This document shows, piece after piece, positions 47,484 to 55,066 of a stretch of DNA of 57,491 nt. The translations under genes and the position numbers were made by a program. Positions within the stretch are counted from its first letter, which is position 1; each line of letters begins with the position of its first letter. The notes under the pieces are model-generated. The model ran no database searches. It was not told the DNA's origin and saw only the letters and a program-made list of their open reading frames with translations. The DNA comes from Streptomyces sp. MUM 203J (lineage in GTDB: Bacteria; Actinomycetota; Actinomycetes; Streptomycetales; Streptomycetaceae): positions 1 through 57,491 of the forward strand of contig NZ_JADWYO010000039.1 in the NCBI RefSeq assembly GCF_022414595.1, in the 5' to 3' direction.

Positions 47484-47489
47484 TACCGT
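47484..47489 (+). promoter_or_regulatory. Predicted -10 of leaderless mmuM transcript
   Basis: TACCGT ends seven bases before ATG 47497, with no ribosome site between. Confidence 0.42.
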
Positions 47490-47496
47490 CGGTCTC

Positions 47497-48447
47497 ATGA
47501 GCGCTGCCGTCCCTCCCCCGTCCCTCGTCGGGGCCGTCGCCGCTCCCGGCTCCGTCGTCGTCCTGGACGGCGGTCTGTCCAACGAACTGGAGGCCGCGGG
47601 CCACGATCTGGGCGATGCGCTGTGGTCGGCTCGGCTGCTCGCGGAGGCCCCGGAGGCGCTGGTCGCCGCGCACCTCGCGTACTACGGGGCGGGGGCCGAT
47701 GTGGCGACCACCGCGAGCTACCAGGCCACCTTCGAGGGGTTCGGCCGGCGTGGCATCGGCCGGCAGCGGGCCGCCGAGCTGATCGCGCTGAGCGTGGACC
47801 TGGCCCGCGAGGCCGCCCGCCGGGCGCACGCGCGCGGGGTGACCCGCCCTCTGTGGGTGGCCGCGTCGGCGGGGCCGTACGGGGCCATGCTGGCGGACGG
47901 CTCGGAGTACCGGGGCCGTTACGGCCTGAGTGTGGCCGAACTGGAGGCGTTCCACCGCCCGCGCCTGGAGGTCCTGGCGGCCGCCCGCCCGGACGTGCTG
48001 GCCCTGGAGACCGTGCCGGACACGGACGAGGCACGGGCCCTGCTGCGGGCGGTGCGCGGGCTGGGCGTGCCGGCCTGGCTCTCGTACACGGTCGCCGGGG
48101 GCCGTACGCGTGCGGGGCAGCCGCTGGAGGAGGCGTTCGGGCTCCTCGCGGACGCCGGCGGCGACGAGATCGTCGCGGTGGGCGTCAACTGCTGCGCCCC
48201 AGAGGAGGCGCGGCCGGCGGTCGAGGTGGCGGCGCGGGTGACCGGGAAGCCGGTGGTGGTGTACCCGAACAGCGGCGAGGCCTGGGACGCGGCGGCACGG
48301 CGCTGGCGCGGGCGGCCGGCGTTCACGGCGGACCGGGCGGAGCGGTGGCGGCGTGCGGGAGCACAGCTGATCGGCGGCTGCTGCCGGGTGGGCCCGGAGG
48401 CGATCGGCACGGTGGCGGGGCGGCTGCGGGCGGCGCCGCCGGGCTGA
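47497..48447 (+). CDS. mmuM: Homocysteine S-methyltransferase
   Basis: This 316-aa cytoplasmic enzyme transfers a methyl group from S-methylmethionine (or SAM) to homocysteine to give methionine. The family N-terminus is VVLDGGLSNELEAAGHDL. Zinc-binding Cys residues are in AVGVNCCAPEE and GGCCRVGPEAI. Full length for the MmuM group. It stands alone between hypothetical genes and has no ribosome site. Confidence 0.93.
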   Translation: MSAAVPPPSLVGAVAAPGSVVVLDGGLSNELEAAGHDLGDALWSARLLAEAPEALVAAHLAYYGAGADVATTASYQATFEGFGRRGIGRQRAAELIALSVDLAREAARRAHARGVTRPLWVAASAGPYGAMLADGSEYRGRYGLSVAELEAFHRPRLEVLAAARPDVLALETVPDTDEARALLRAVRGLGVPAWLSYTVAGGRTRAGQPLEEAFGLLADAGGDEIVAVGVNCCAPEEARPAVEVAARVTGKPVVVYPNSGEAWDAAARRWRGRPAFTADRAERWRRAGAQLIGGCCRVGPEAIGTVAGRLRAAPPG

Positions 48448-48588
48448 GGCGGGGCTTTTGGCCTGGACGGGCGCGCCCCGCCCCCGGCGCCCGGACAGGA
48501 CGGCGGGCCGGCCCCCGGCCCCGCGGGCACGAACCGTGCGGCGAGGCGGGCGGGGCCGCCCAGGGGCACAGGACTCCCGTCCCGGGAT

Positions 48589-49116
48589 CTATGCCACCAG
48601 GTACACGTACAGGCCGCCCAGCACCGCGCTCGCGATGGCGATCAGGATCAGCCAGGACGACGGGCTCGTGTGCGGCGACCGTGCGGCGCGTACCGCCTTC
48701 CGCCGTTCGCGCGCGGCTCGCCGCTCGTCCCGGGCCGCCGCCTTCGCGGACCGCCGCTCGCCCCGGGTGCGGCCCTTCGCCCCGGCCCGGGGCCCGGAAG
48801 CGGCGCCGGACCGGTGCGGCTCGGAGCCGTGCGCGGTGTCGGCCAGCAGGCGGCGGCACACCGCGGCCAGTTCGGCGCGGCTCACGCTCAGGCTCACCAC
48901 CGTCTCGGCGCGCGCGGGTGCCGTCGTACCGCCGTCCAGGATGCGCCCGGCACGGACGAGTATCTCGTCGCGGGTGCCCCGGGGTGCGAGGCTGATCCAG
49001 CGGGCGACGTGTTCGCCGCGAATGACGACACCACCGCCCCGCTCACGGTAGAGCGTGTGTTCCCGCCACAGCAGCAAGCCCAGCTCGGCCGCCGCCTCTC
49101 GCAGCTCCGTGTGCAT
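48589..49116 (-). CDS. Hypothetical tail-anchored protein
   Basis: This 175-aa protein is of unrecognised family. An N-terminal globular part (LREAAAELGLLLWREHTLYRE, GGVVIRGEHVARWISLAPRGTR) is followed by a highly basic Arg/Ala-rich coil (GERRSAKAAARDERRAARER). A single C-terminal membrane helix ends it (WLILIAIASAVLGGLYVYLV) with only Ala after. The layout implies a cytoplasmic domain anchored at its C-terminus. ATG 49116 has GGAGG eight bases upstream; an in-frame ATG at 49155 is possible. Confidence 0.7.
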   Translation of the reverse strand: MHTELREAAAELGLLLWREHTLYRERGGGVVIRGEHVARWISLAPRGTRDEILVRAGRILDGGTTAPARAETVVSLSVSRAELAAVCRRLLADTAHGSEPHRSGAASGPRAGAKGRTRGERRSAKAAARDERRAARERRKAVRAARSPHTSPSSWLILIAIASAVLGGLYVYLVA

Positions 49117-49298
49117 GACCTCCGCCTCCACCACACCATCGCCTCGAACATCCATACGCGCCCGGGCACTCTAGCGTCCCTCACCGGCCGTCATCCTCCC
49201 GGGCCTCCGGCCGCCGGGTGACCGGACCGAGTCCCGCGGTGTGCCACCGGTCACCGGCCGCTCTACGCTGGAGGCACGGGCAGCCACGGAGGTACGCC

Positions 49299-49613
49299 AT
49301 GCACGGCAGCCGCCAGTTCCACATCGACATCGGTGACCACTCGGTCACCCTGAACCTCGGGCCCGGTCGCGCTGGTTGGGCCGAGCTGCTCGTCGACGGC
49401 AAGGTCATCGGCTATGTGCGCGAGCGCGCGAGCCGGACCACCCTCGTCGAGGGCGAGCTGGCCGGGGACCCGGTCCGCCCGTTCACCCTCCGGATCCGGC
49501 AGCCCGTGCCGGGCATCGGGACCCCGGAGTGCACCGTCCTGATCGACGGCGACGAGCTGCGGATGCCGCGGCGGTCCAGCCCGCGGGCCCGCCGACGGGG
49601 CCAGATGGCGTGA
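49299..49613 (+). CDS. Hypothetical protein, 104 aa
   Basis: Unrecognised small protein with a beta-rich pattern (QFHIDIGDHSVTLNLGP, WAELLVDGKVIGYVRER, FTLRIRQPVPG, CTVLIDGDELRMP) and a basic tail (SPRARRRGQMA). It could be a small beta-barrel or an FHA-like fold; no motif decides. ATG 49299 has GGAGG six bases upstream. Confidence 0.7.
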   Translation: MHGSRQFHIDIGDHSVTLNLGPGRAGWAELLVDGKVIGYVRERASRTTLVEGELAGDPVRPFTLRIRQPVPGIGTPECTVLIDGDELRMPRRSSPRARRRGQMA

Positions 49614-49785
49614 CGCGATCCGTGCCGGACCGGGCGCGGAGGCGCGGGCCACACGGGCGGGCGGCGCACGAAAGAGTGGGGTTCGGCCCGTACACCCCTG
49701 ACGCGCCCGGGGTGCGGGAACCCCTGACTCCGGAACCGCCCGATCGGCAGGCCCGGTCGGGTACCGAGGATTCGGAGGAGAACAG

Positions 49786-49995
49786 ATGATCAGGAAGGCC
49801 CTTGCCTGCGCGGCCCTCGTCACCGCCGCCATGGCCGTCGCCGCCGCCCCCGCCGCGGCGAGCGACGACGGCGGCGGCAGCTTCCACGCCGGCGAGTACA
49901 GCGCCTCGAAGATGCACTACCTGGAGTCCGCGGGCGGTGCCGTCATCGCGGGCGCCGCCGCCAAGGAGGGCTCGTTCATGGGCGCGACCTGGTAA
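49786..49995 (+). CDS. Small secreted protein, 69 aa
   Basis: A signal peptide is clear (MIRKALACAALVTAAMAVAA then PAAASDD). A mature part of about 40 residues follows: GGSFHAGEYSASKMHYLESA, then GGAVIAGAAAKEGSFMGATW. It lacks the Cys/Ser/Thr-rich core expected of a lanthipeptide precursor. GGAGGAGAAC precedes ATG. A strong terminator follows. Function unknown. Confidence 0.75.
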   Translation: MIRKALACAALVTAAMAVAAAPAAASDDGGGSFHAGEYSASKMHYLESAGGAVIAGAAAKEGSFMGATW

Positions 49996-50009
49996 CACGG
50001 CACGCTCCG

Positions 50010-50065
50010 GGAGCCGTCAGGGGACGGGCCTTCGGGTCCGACGGGTCACATCCCCTGACGGCTCC
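50010..50065. terminator. Bidirectional terminator with nested TTCG hairpin
   Basis: GGAGCCGTCAGGGGA (50010-50024) pairs perfectly with TCCCCTGACGGCTCC (50051-50065), a 15-bp stem. Inside it CGGGCC-TTCG-GGTCCG (50025-50040) forms a second hairpin. It lies between convergent genes and touches the stop codon of the DUF427 gene. Confidence 0.85.
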
Positions 50066-50893
50066 TCAGCTTTGACGGGGCGCCGGGCCTCCGCCCGCCA
50101 GTCGGCTGAAGTGGGTGACCGGGCGCTCCAGCCGCTCCCCGTCGACGGTCAGGTCGACGAACTCGTTGCAGAACGCGACCATGCCGGTGATCACCTCGAC
50201 GGCGGGCAGCGGGTCCGGGTAGCTCCAGGCCAGATGGGGCGGCACCCGCCCGGGGCCCGTCCAGGACCAGTAGTCGCTCGCCACGCCCTTGTAGGGGCAG
50301 CGGGTGCGGTGACCGGTGGGGGCGAGCAGCTCGAACCGTACGGCGTCCCGGGGCAGGTAGTACCGCTCGGGCAGGCCCGTCTCGAAGAGCACCACGGGCG
50401 CCCGGCTCTCGGCGGCGGTGATGCCCTCGATCTCGACCCGCACATGGCGGCTGCTCGGCAGCGCGTCGACACGCTTGTGCGGGTCGCGGGGGTGGACGAA
50501 GATCTCGGTCTCCTCCTCGTACCAGTGGTCGAGGACGCTCCGGCCGAACCACGCGAAGACCAGGTACCCGCCGACCGCCGCGTCGTCGTCCGGGAGGGAC
50601 CAGGCGGCGTTGGGGACGGTGTCGACGCCCATCACGAGGTCGTGGAAGCCCGCCGCCCGGGCGTGCCGGCCGGCCGGGGGACGCTCGGCAGGGCGCAGCA
50701 GGTCCATCCGGACGTCGTCCGGCGGAAACGCGTACAGCGGCACGGGCCGGTCCGGTTCCCATACGAGGACCGGCCGTCTGCTGTCCACCACGGTCACCCC
50801 CGCCCGGGTCCCGCGCACCCACCTCTCGCTCGGCTCCCACAGCACGGCGTCCCCCGGCAGCTCCGGCCGGCGCACCACACGCATCGCCGCCAT
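50066..50893 (-). CDS. DUF427 protein (two beta-tent repeats)
   Basis: This 275-aa protein contains two DUF427 (PF04248) units. The first covers about 1-120 (RPVLVWEPDRPVPLYAFPPDDV). The second has the canonical SRAPVVLFETGLPERYYLPRDAV, TRCPYKGVASDYWSW and LAWSYPDPLPAV. Function is unknown; the CPYKG segment is the family hallmark. ATG 50893 has GGAGG seven bases upstream. It lies downstream of the nucleoside hydrolase gene in the same direction, 71 bp apart, with no visible functional link. Confidence 0.88.
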   Translation of the reverse strand: MAAMRVVRRPELPGDAVLWEPSERWVRGTRAGVTVVDSRRPVLVWEPDRPVPLYAFPPDDVRMDLLRPAERPPAGRHARAAGFHDLVMGVDTVPNAAWSLPDDDAAVGGYLVFAWFGRSVLDHWYEEETEIFVHPRDPHKRVDALPSSRHVRVEIEGITAAESRAPVVLFETGLPERYYLPRDAVRFELLAPTGHRTRCPYKGVASDYWSWTGPGRVPPHLAWSYPDPLPAVEVITGMVAFCNEFVDLTVDGERLERPVTHFSRLAGGGPAPRQS

Positions 50894-50964
50894 GTCGCCA
50901 CCTCCTCGCTCCCGGTCAGGGGGTCACCGCCAGTCTGTGCCCTCGGCGCGCCGGCCGCCTGCCG

Positions 50965-51900
50965 TCACCCGCCGAGCGTGCGTACGGCGTCGGTGACGAG
51001 GTCCCAGTACGCGGGGACGTCCACGTCGACGCCGACGTACGCGTTGGGGCGGGCGCCCGTGACACCGTCGAGGTCGACGACGGTGGCGCCCCGGGTGTGG
51101 GTGCCGGTGAGTTCGACGGCCACGGGAGCGTGGACCAGGGTGATCAGGTCCGGGTCGACGAGATGGGCGACGGTGAGCGGGTCGTGCAGGGGCGGCGCGG
51201 GGAATCCGTACACCTCGCGGTAGGCGGCGCCGAAGTACGTCAGCAGCTCGCCGCACCACCGGGCCAGCGGTGTGCCGAGCGCCCGGATACGGGCCACGAC
51301 GTCGGGGGTGGCCAGGGCGCGGTGGCTGACGTTGAGACCGATCATGGTGACGGGCAGACCGCTGCTGAAGACGATGTCGGCGGCCTCCGGGTCCGCGAGG
51401 ATGTTGAACTCGGCGGCCGGTGTGCGGTTCCCGCGCCCCGTGGAGCCGCCCATGAGCACGATCCGCTCGATCCGGGCCTCCGCCTCCGGGTGGGCGAGCA
51501 GCAGCGCGGCGATGTTGCTGAGCGGTCCGGTGGGTACGAGCGTCACGGGTTCGGGGTGGGCGAGCAGCGTGTCCCTCAGGAACGTGACGGCGTCGCGGCC
51601 GTCCACCGGAACGGTCGGCGCACCGAACCCGGGCCCGTCGAGCCCGGACTCGCCGTGGATGTCCGGCGCGGCGATCCCGGGCCCGTGCAGCGGCCGGGCC
51701 AGCCCGGCGGCGACGGGCACACCGCGGATGCCGGCGACGGTGCAGACACGGCGGGCGTTCAGGGTGGTCCTGTCCACCGTCTGATTGCCCGCAACGGTGG
51801 TGATGCCGAGGAGCCGGACGGCGGGGTGGGCGGCGGCCAGGAGGATGTTGAAGGCGTCGTCGTGGCCGGGGTCGCAGTCCAGGATCACGGGGATGGGCAT
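50965..51900 (-). CDS. Inosine-uridine-type nucleoside hydrolase
   Basis: This 311-aa Ca2+-dependent N-ribohydrolase cleaves nucleosides to base and ribose. It has the hallmark VILDCDPGHDDAF, GITTVAGNQ, VTLVPTGPLSNIAALL, LMGGS and AEFNILADPEAADIVF, and the Asp of LHDPLTVAHLVDP. GGAG precedes ATG 51900. Divergent from the thioesterase gene. A PfkB sugar kinase lies 2 kb away, which could use released ribose, but they are not in one operon. Confidence 0.92.
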   Translation of the reverse strand: MPIPVILDCDPGHDDAFNILLAAAHPAVRLLGITTVAGNQTVDRTTLNARRVCTVAGIRGVPVAAGLARPLHGPGIAAPDIHGESGLDGPGFGAPTVPVDGRDAVTFLRDTLLAHPEPVTLVPTGPLSNIAALLLAHPEAEARIERIVLMGGSTGRGNRTPAAEFNILADPEAADIVFSSGLPVTMIGLNVSHRALATPDVVARIRALGTPLARWCGELLTYFGAAYREVYGFPAPPLHDPLTVAHLVDPDLITLVHAPVAVELTGTHTRGATVVDLDGVTGARPNAYVGVDVDVPAYWDLVTDAVRTLGG

Positions 51901-52111
51901 GTACGTCTCCGTCTCGTCGCCGCGTGCACGGGCGCCGTCCGCGAGCGTGGCCGCGCGGTTCCGCCACCGCCAGCCTTCCCCGTACCCGCGTCGCCGTCAC
52001 GGACGCCGGCCGTCCGGTTCATGGGTGCTGACCTGCGGTGCGAGTTGCGGTGAGCGCTTCCGGCCTGCCATCGTCCTGAGGCCCGAGCGACGAGATCCGA
52101 ACGAGGTGGCG

Positions 52112-52885
52112 ATGTCCGAGAGTCATGCCGGTGGCGGTGCCTGGATACGGCGGTTCCATCCGTCTCCCGACGCCGGTGTCCGGCTCGTGTGTTTTCCGCA
52201 CGCGGGAGGTTCGGCCGGGTTCTTCCACCGGCTGTCCCGGGACCTGGCGCCCGGGGCCGAGGTGCTGGCGGTGCAGTACCCCGGGAGGCAGGACCGGCGG
52301 GGCGAGCCGAACATCCCGGACCTGGCCGGGCTGGCCGACCGCGCCGCCGAGGCCCTGCGCCCGGCGCTGAGCGGGACGGCGCCCTTCGCGCTCTTCGGCC
52401 ACAGCATGGGCGCGACGCTCGCGTACGAGGTCGCGCGGCGGCTCCGGTCCGACGGACGTGGAGCGGCGGCGCTGTTCGTGTCGGCGCGGACCGCGCCTCA
52501 CCGGAGCGTGGACCACGGGCGGCACGAGCTCTCGGACCGGGAGCTGGTCGAGGACGTCCTGGCGCTCGGCGGCACCGCGGCAGGTGTGCTGGACGACCCC
52601 GAGCTGCTGGAGATGGTGCTGCCCTCGATCCGCAGCGACTACCGGGCGGTCGGTTCGTACCGCCATGCCCCGGGACCGCTCCTGGACTGCGCCGTGCACG
52701 CCTTCACCGGCGTCTCGGACCCGCGCGTGCCGGTGGCGGAACTACGTCACTGGGCGGAGTGCACGGAGGGGCCGTTCGGCCTTGAGGTGTTCTCGGGCGG
52801 GCACTTCTATCTCGTCGAACGGCACGAGGAGTTCACGCGCAGCCTGGCCGGCTGTCTGAAGCAGCTCGCCTCGGCGTCCGGGTGA
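52112..52885 (+). CDS. Type II thioesterase (alpha/beta hydrolase)
   Basis: This 257-aa editing thioesterase of the kind that clears misloaded acyl chains from PKS or NRPS carrier proteins begins with RLVCFPHAGGSAGFFHRL. It has the nucleophile Ser98 in FGHSMGA, an Asp region SDPRVP and the His in FSGGHFYL. GAGG lies five bases before ATG 52112. No carrier protein, PKS or NRPS gene is in the window, so it is an orphan here or belongs to a cluster beyond the right edge. Confidence 0.9.
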   Translation: MSESHAGGGAWIRRFHPSPDAGVRLVCFPHAGGSAGFFHRLSRDLAPGAEVLAVQYPGRQDRRGEPNIPDLAGLADRAAEALRPALSGTAPFALFGHSMGATLAYEVARRLRSDGRGAAALFVSARTAPHRSVDHGRHELSDRELVEDVLALGGTAAGVLDDPELLEMVLPSIRSDYRAVGSYRHAPGPLLDCAVHAFTGVSDPRVPVAELRHWAECTEGPFGLEVFSGGHFYLVERHEEFTRSLAGCLKQLASASG

Positions 52886-52903
52886 CGAACCGCGGTGCCG
52901 CGG

Positions 52904-53164
52904 TCACGCCTTCCAGTGGTACTTGCCACCGCCGACCCAGCGCACGGAGGCGGGGTCGTCGACGTCCAGGTGGGTGATACCGGACTGGTGGGCGATCTTC
53001 ACCACGTCGATCAGGTCGTGGGCCGTCCCGGCCACCTCCCCGTTGATCTCGACGACGCGGAAGGGCGGGTCGGCAGCCACCACGCCCCGCACGACGATCC
53101 GCTTCCGCGCGGGCGGGGCGTCTCCCGGTGCGCCGGGGCCCTGGTTCCGGTTCTCGCTGGTCAC
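52904..53164 (-). CDS. Hypothetical protein, 86 aa
   Basis: Unrecognised small acidic/neutral protein: a disordered lead (TSENRNQGPGAPGDAPPARK), then a compact domain RIVVRGVVAADPPFRVVEIN, followed by GEVAGTAHDLIDVVKIAHQSGITHLDVDDPASVRWVGGGKYHWKA. GTG 53162-53164 is preceded by GGAGGGG. It sits between the thioesterase gene (convergent, 18 bases) and the HAD gene (divergent). It has no Cys and lacks a leader/core layout, so it is not an evident lanthipeptide precursor. Confidence 0.65.
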   Translation of the reverse strand: MTSENRNQGPGAPGDAPPARKRIVVRGVVAADPPFRVVEINGEVAGTAHDLIDVVKIAHQSGITHLDVDDPASVRWVGGGKYHWKA

Positions 53165-53287
53165 GTCCTGCCCCTCCGGTCTCTCGGCGCCTCCCGCCAG
53201 TGTGGGACGCGTGCCGGTGCTCCGCATCCTGACGCCGCTCAGACGAACGTCACGGCAGACTGCCGGGACGAGTGAAGGGGAACCACC

Positions 53288-53992
53288 ATGCCCGCGACCG
53301 GAACGGCCACGCCCTGCGTCATCCTCGACATCGGCGGCGCACTGGAACTCACTCCCGACACCGGCTGGGTGGACCGCTGGGAGCGACGGCTGGGGCTCGC
53401 GCCCGGCGCCGTGCGGGACCGGATGCACGACGTCTGGGCGGCGGGCGCCGTCGGGGACGTCAGCGAGCGGGAGGTCCATGAGCAGGCCGCGGCCCGGCTC
53501 GGCCTCGACGCGCGGCAGACCGAGGCCTTCATGGAGGACCTGTGGGAGGAGTACCTCGGCACGCCGAACGAGGAACTCCTCGCGTACGTACGGGGGCTGC
53601 GAGGGCGCTGCCGCCTCGGCATCCTGAGCAACAGCTTCGTCGGGGCCAGGGAGCGGGAGGCGGCGGCGTACGGCTTCGACGCGCTGGTGGAGGTGATCGT
53701 CTACTCGCACGAGACCGGCGTGAACAAGCCCGACCGACGGGCGTTCGACCTGGTGCTCGGCAGGCTGGGCGTGCGGGCGGAGGACTGCCTGTTCGTCGAC
53801 GACGCGGCGGTGAACGTCGAGGCGGCGCGGGCGCTGGGGATGCGGGGGCACCTGTACGAGGGCGTGGAGGGCGCCGTCGCCCGCATCGGGCGGCATGTGC
53901 GGGAGGCTGGGGACGGGGGGATTCTCCCCCGCCCGGGACCGGACCCGGCACCTCGGACTCCGGGCGGGCCGGACCGCGAAGGAGCGAGCTGA
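53288..53992 (+). CDS. HAD-superfamily hydrolase-like protein with altered motif I
   Basis: This 234-aa protein has a HAD fold with cap helices (residues 25-95). Motif I is VILDIGGALE, where nucleophile Asp14 is kept but the usual second Asp (position 16) is Gly. Motif II is LGILSNS, motif III NKPDRRAF and motif IV LFVDDAAVNVEAA. The missing acid/base Asp argues against ordinary phosphatase chemistry. The stop is followed one base later by the GTG of the PfkB kinase gene, so they are probably cotranscribed. Confidence 0.88.
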   Translation: MPATGTATPCVILDIGGALELTPDTGWVDRWERRLGLAPGAVRDRMHDVWAAGAVGDVSEREVHEQAAARLGLDARQTEAFMEDLWEEYLGTPNEELLAYVRGLRGRCRLGILSNSFVGAREREAAAYGFDALVEVIVYSHETGVNKPDRRAFDLVLGRLGVRAEDCLFVDDAAVNVEAARALGMRGHLYEGVEGAVARIGRHVREAGDGGILPRPGPDPAPRTPGGPDREGAS

Positions 53993-53993
53993 C

Positions 53994-54944
53994 GTGATCA
54001 CTGTCGTGGGCGAGGCCCTCGTCGACCTGGTCGGCACAGCCGGCAGACCGCGGGACTTCACCGCCCTTCCCGGCGGCAGCCCCGCCAACGTCGCGGTAGG
54101 GCTCGGCAGGCTGGGACAGGAGGTGGTCCTGGCCACCCACCTCGGCGACGACACCCTCGGCCACCTGGTGCGCGGGCATCTGGAGGGCAGCGGGGTCGTG
54201 CTGCGGCAGCTCGGCGGGGCGCCCGCGCCGACCAGCCTGGCCATCGCGACCGTCGACGGCGAGGGCCGCGCCGACTACGACTTCCGGATCACCTGGGACG
54301 TGCGGACCCCTCCCCCGCCCGGCCCGGGCTGCCTGGCCGTGCACACCGGGTCCCTCGCCGCCGGGCTGGCGCCGGGCGCGGACGCCGTGGAGGCGTTTCT
54401 CGCCGCCGAGCGGGCGCGGGGCGCCGTGACGCTGTCGCTGGACCCCAACGTGCGGCCGTCGCTGCTGCCGGAGCGGCGCGAGGTCGTCTCCCGGGTCGAG
54501 CGGCAGGTCGCGATGGTGGACGTGGTGAAGGTCAGCGCCGAGGACCTCGGCTGGCTGTATCCGGGGGTACCGGACACGGACGTGGCCCGGCGGTGGCTGG
54601 CCTCCGGACCCGGTCTGGTCGTGGTCACGCTCGGCCGGGCGGGCGCGTACGGAATGACGGCGGCGGCCGGGGAGGTGCGGGTGGCCGCGTCACCGGTCGA
54701 CGTCGTCGACACGGTGGGCGCCGGGGACGCCTTCACCGCCGGGCTGCTCGACCGGCTCGGCCGGGCCGGACTGCTCGGCGGCGACGGGCGGGCGCGGCTG
54801 GCCGTGATCGGGGCGGAGGAGCTGCGGGGGGCGCTGCGGGCCGCGTCAGGCGTCGCCGCCCTCACCTGCACGCGGCGGGGAGCCGAGCCGCCCACCCGTG
54901 CCGAGGTGGACGCGGTCTTCCCCGCTCCCCCGCCCCCTGCCTGA
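53994..54944 (+). CDS. PfkB-family sugar kinase (fructokinase/ribokinase-like)
   Basis: This 316-aa kinase phosphorylates a sugar or nucleoside with ATP. It has the N-terminal VVGEALVDLVG, PGGSPANVAVGLGRLG (sugar site) and C-terminal DTVGAGDAFTAGLL with catalytic Asp245. GTG 53994 lies one base after the HAD stop and has GGAG ten bases upstream. The fructokinase subgroup is the best guess; the substrate is not decided by the sequence. Confidence 0.9.
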   Translation: MITVVGEALVDLVGTAGRPRDFTALPGGSPANVAVGLGRLGQEVVLATHLGDDTLGHLVRGHLEGSGVVLRQLGGAPAPTSLAIATVDGEGRADYDFRITWDVRTPPPPGPGCLAVHTGSLAAGLAPGADAVEAFLAAERARGAVTLSLDPNVRPSLLPERREVVSRVERQVAMVDVVKVSAEDLGWLYPGVPDTDVARRWLASGPGLVVVTLGRAGAYGMTAAAGEVRVAASPVDVVDTVGAGDAFTAGLLDRLGRAGLLGGDGRARLAVIGAEELRGALRAASGVAALTCTRRGAEPPTRAEVDAVFPAPPPPA

Positions 54945-54971
54945 GCCGGGCCCGCCCCCGACCCCGGAAAG

Positions 54972-54990
54972 ATGGGGGGTTCTCCCCCAT
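54972..54990. terminator. Hairpin after the PfkB gene
   Basis: ATGGGGG pairs with CCCCCAT around GTTCT (7-bp stem), 28 bp after the kinase stop and 77 bp before the LanM start. Probable terminator that sets off the lanthipeptide gene. Confidence 0.55.
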
Positions 54991-55066
54991 GTCCCGGCGG
55001 CGTCGCCCGTCACAGGATGGGGACACGACGGGGGCCGGCCGGTCCGGGAGCGGCGGAGGAGGGGCG

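Noticed and set aside
49786..49995. Small secreted protein as the lanthipeptide precursor of the LanM
   Set aside because: It has a Sec signal peptide, no Cys in the mature part, and lies 5 kb away behind unrelated genes.
52904..53164. 86-aa hypothetical protein as a LanA precursor
   Set aside because: No Cys, few Ser/Thr near the C-terminus, and a folded-domain-like pattern.
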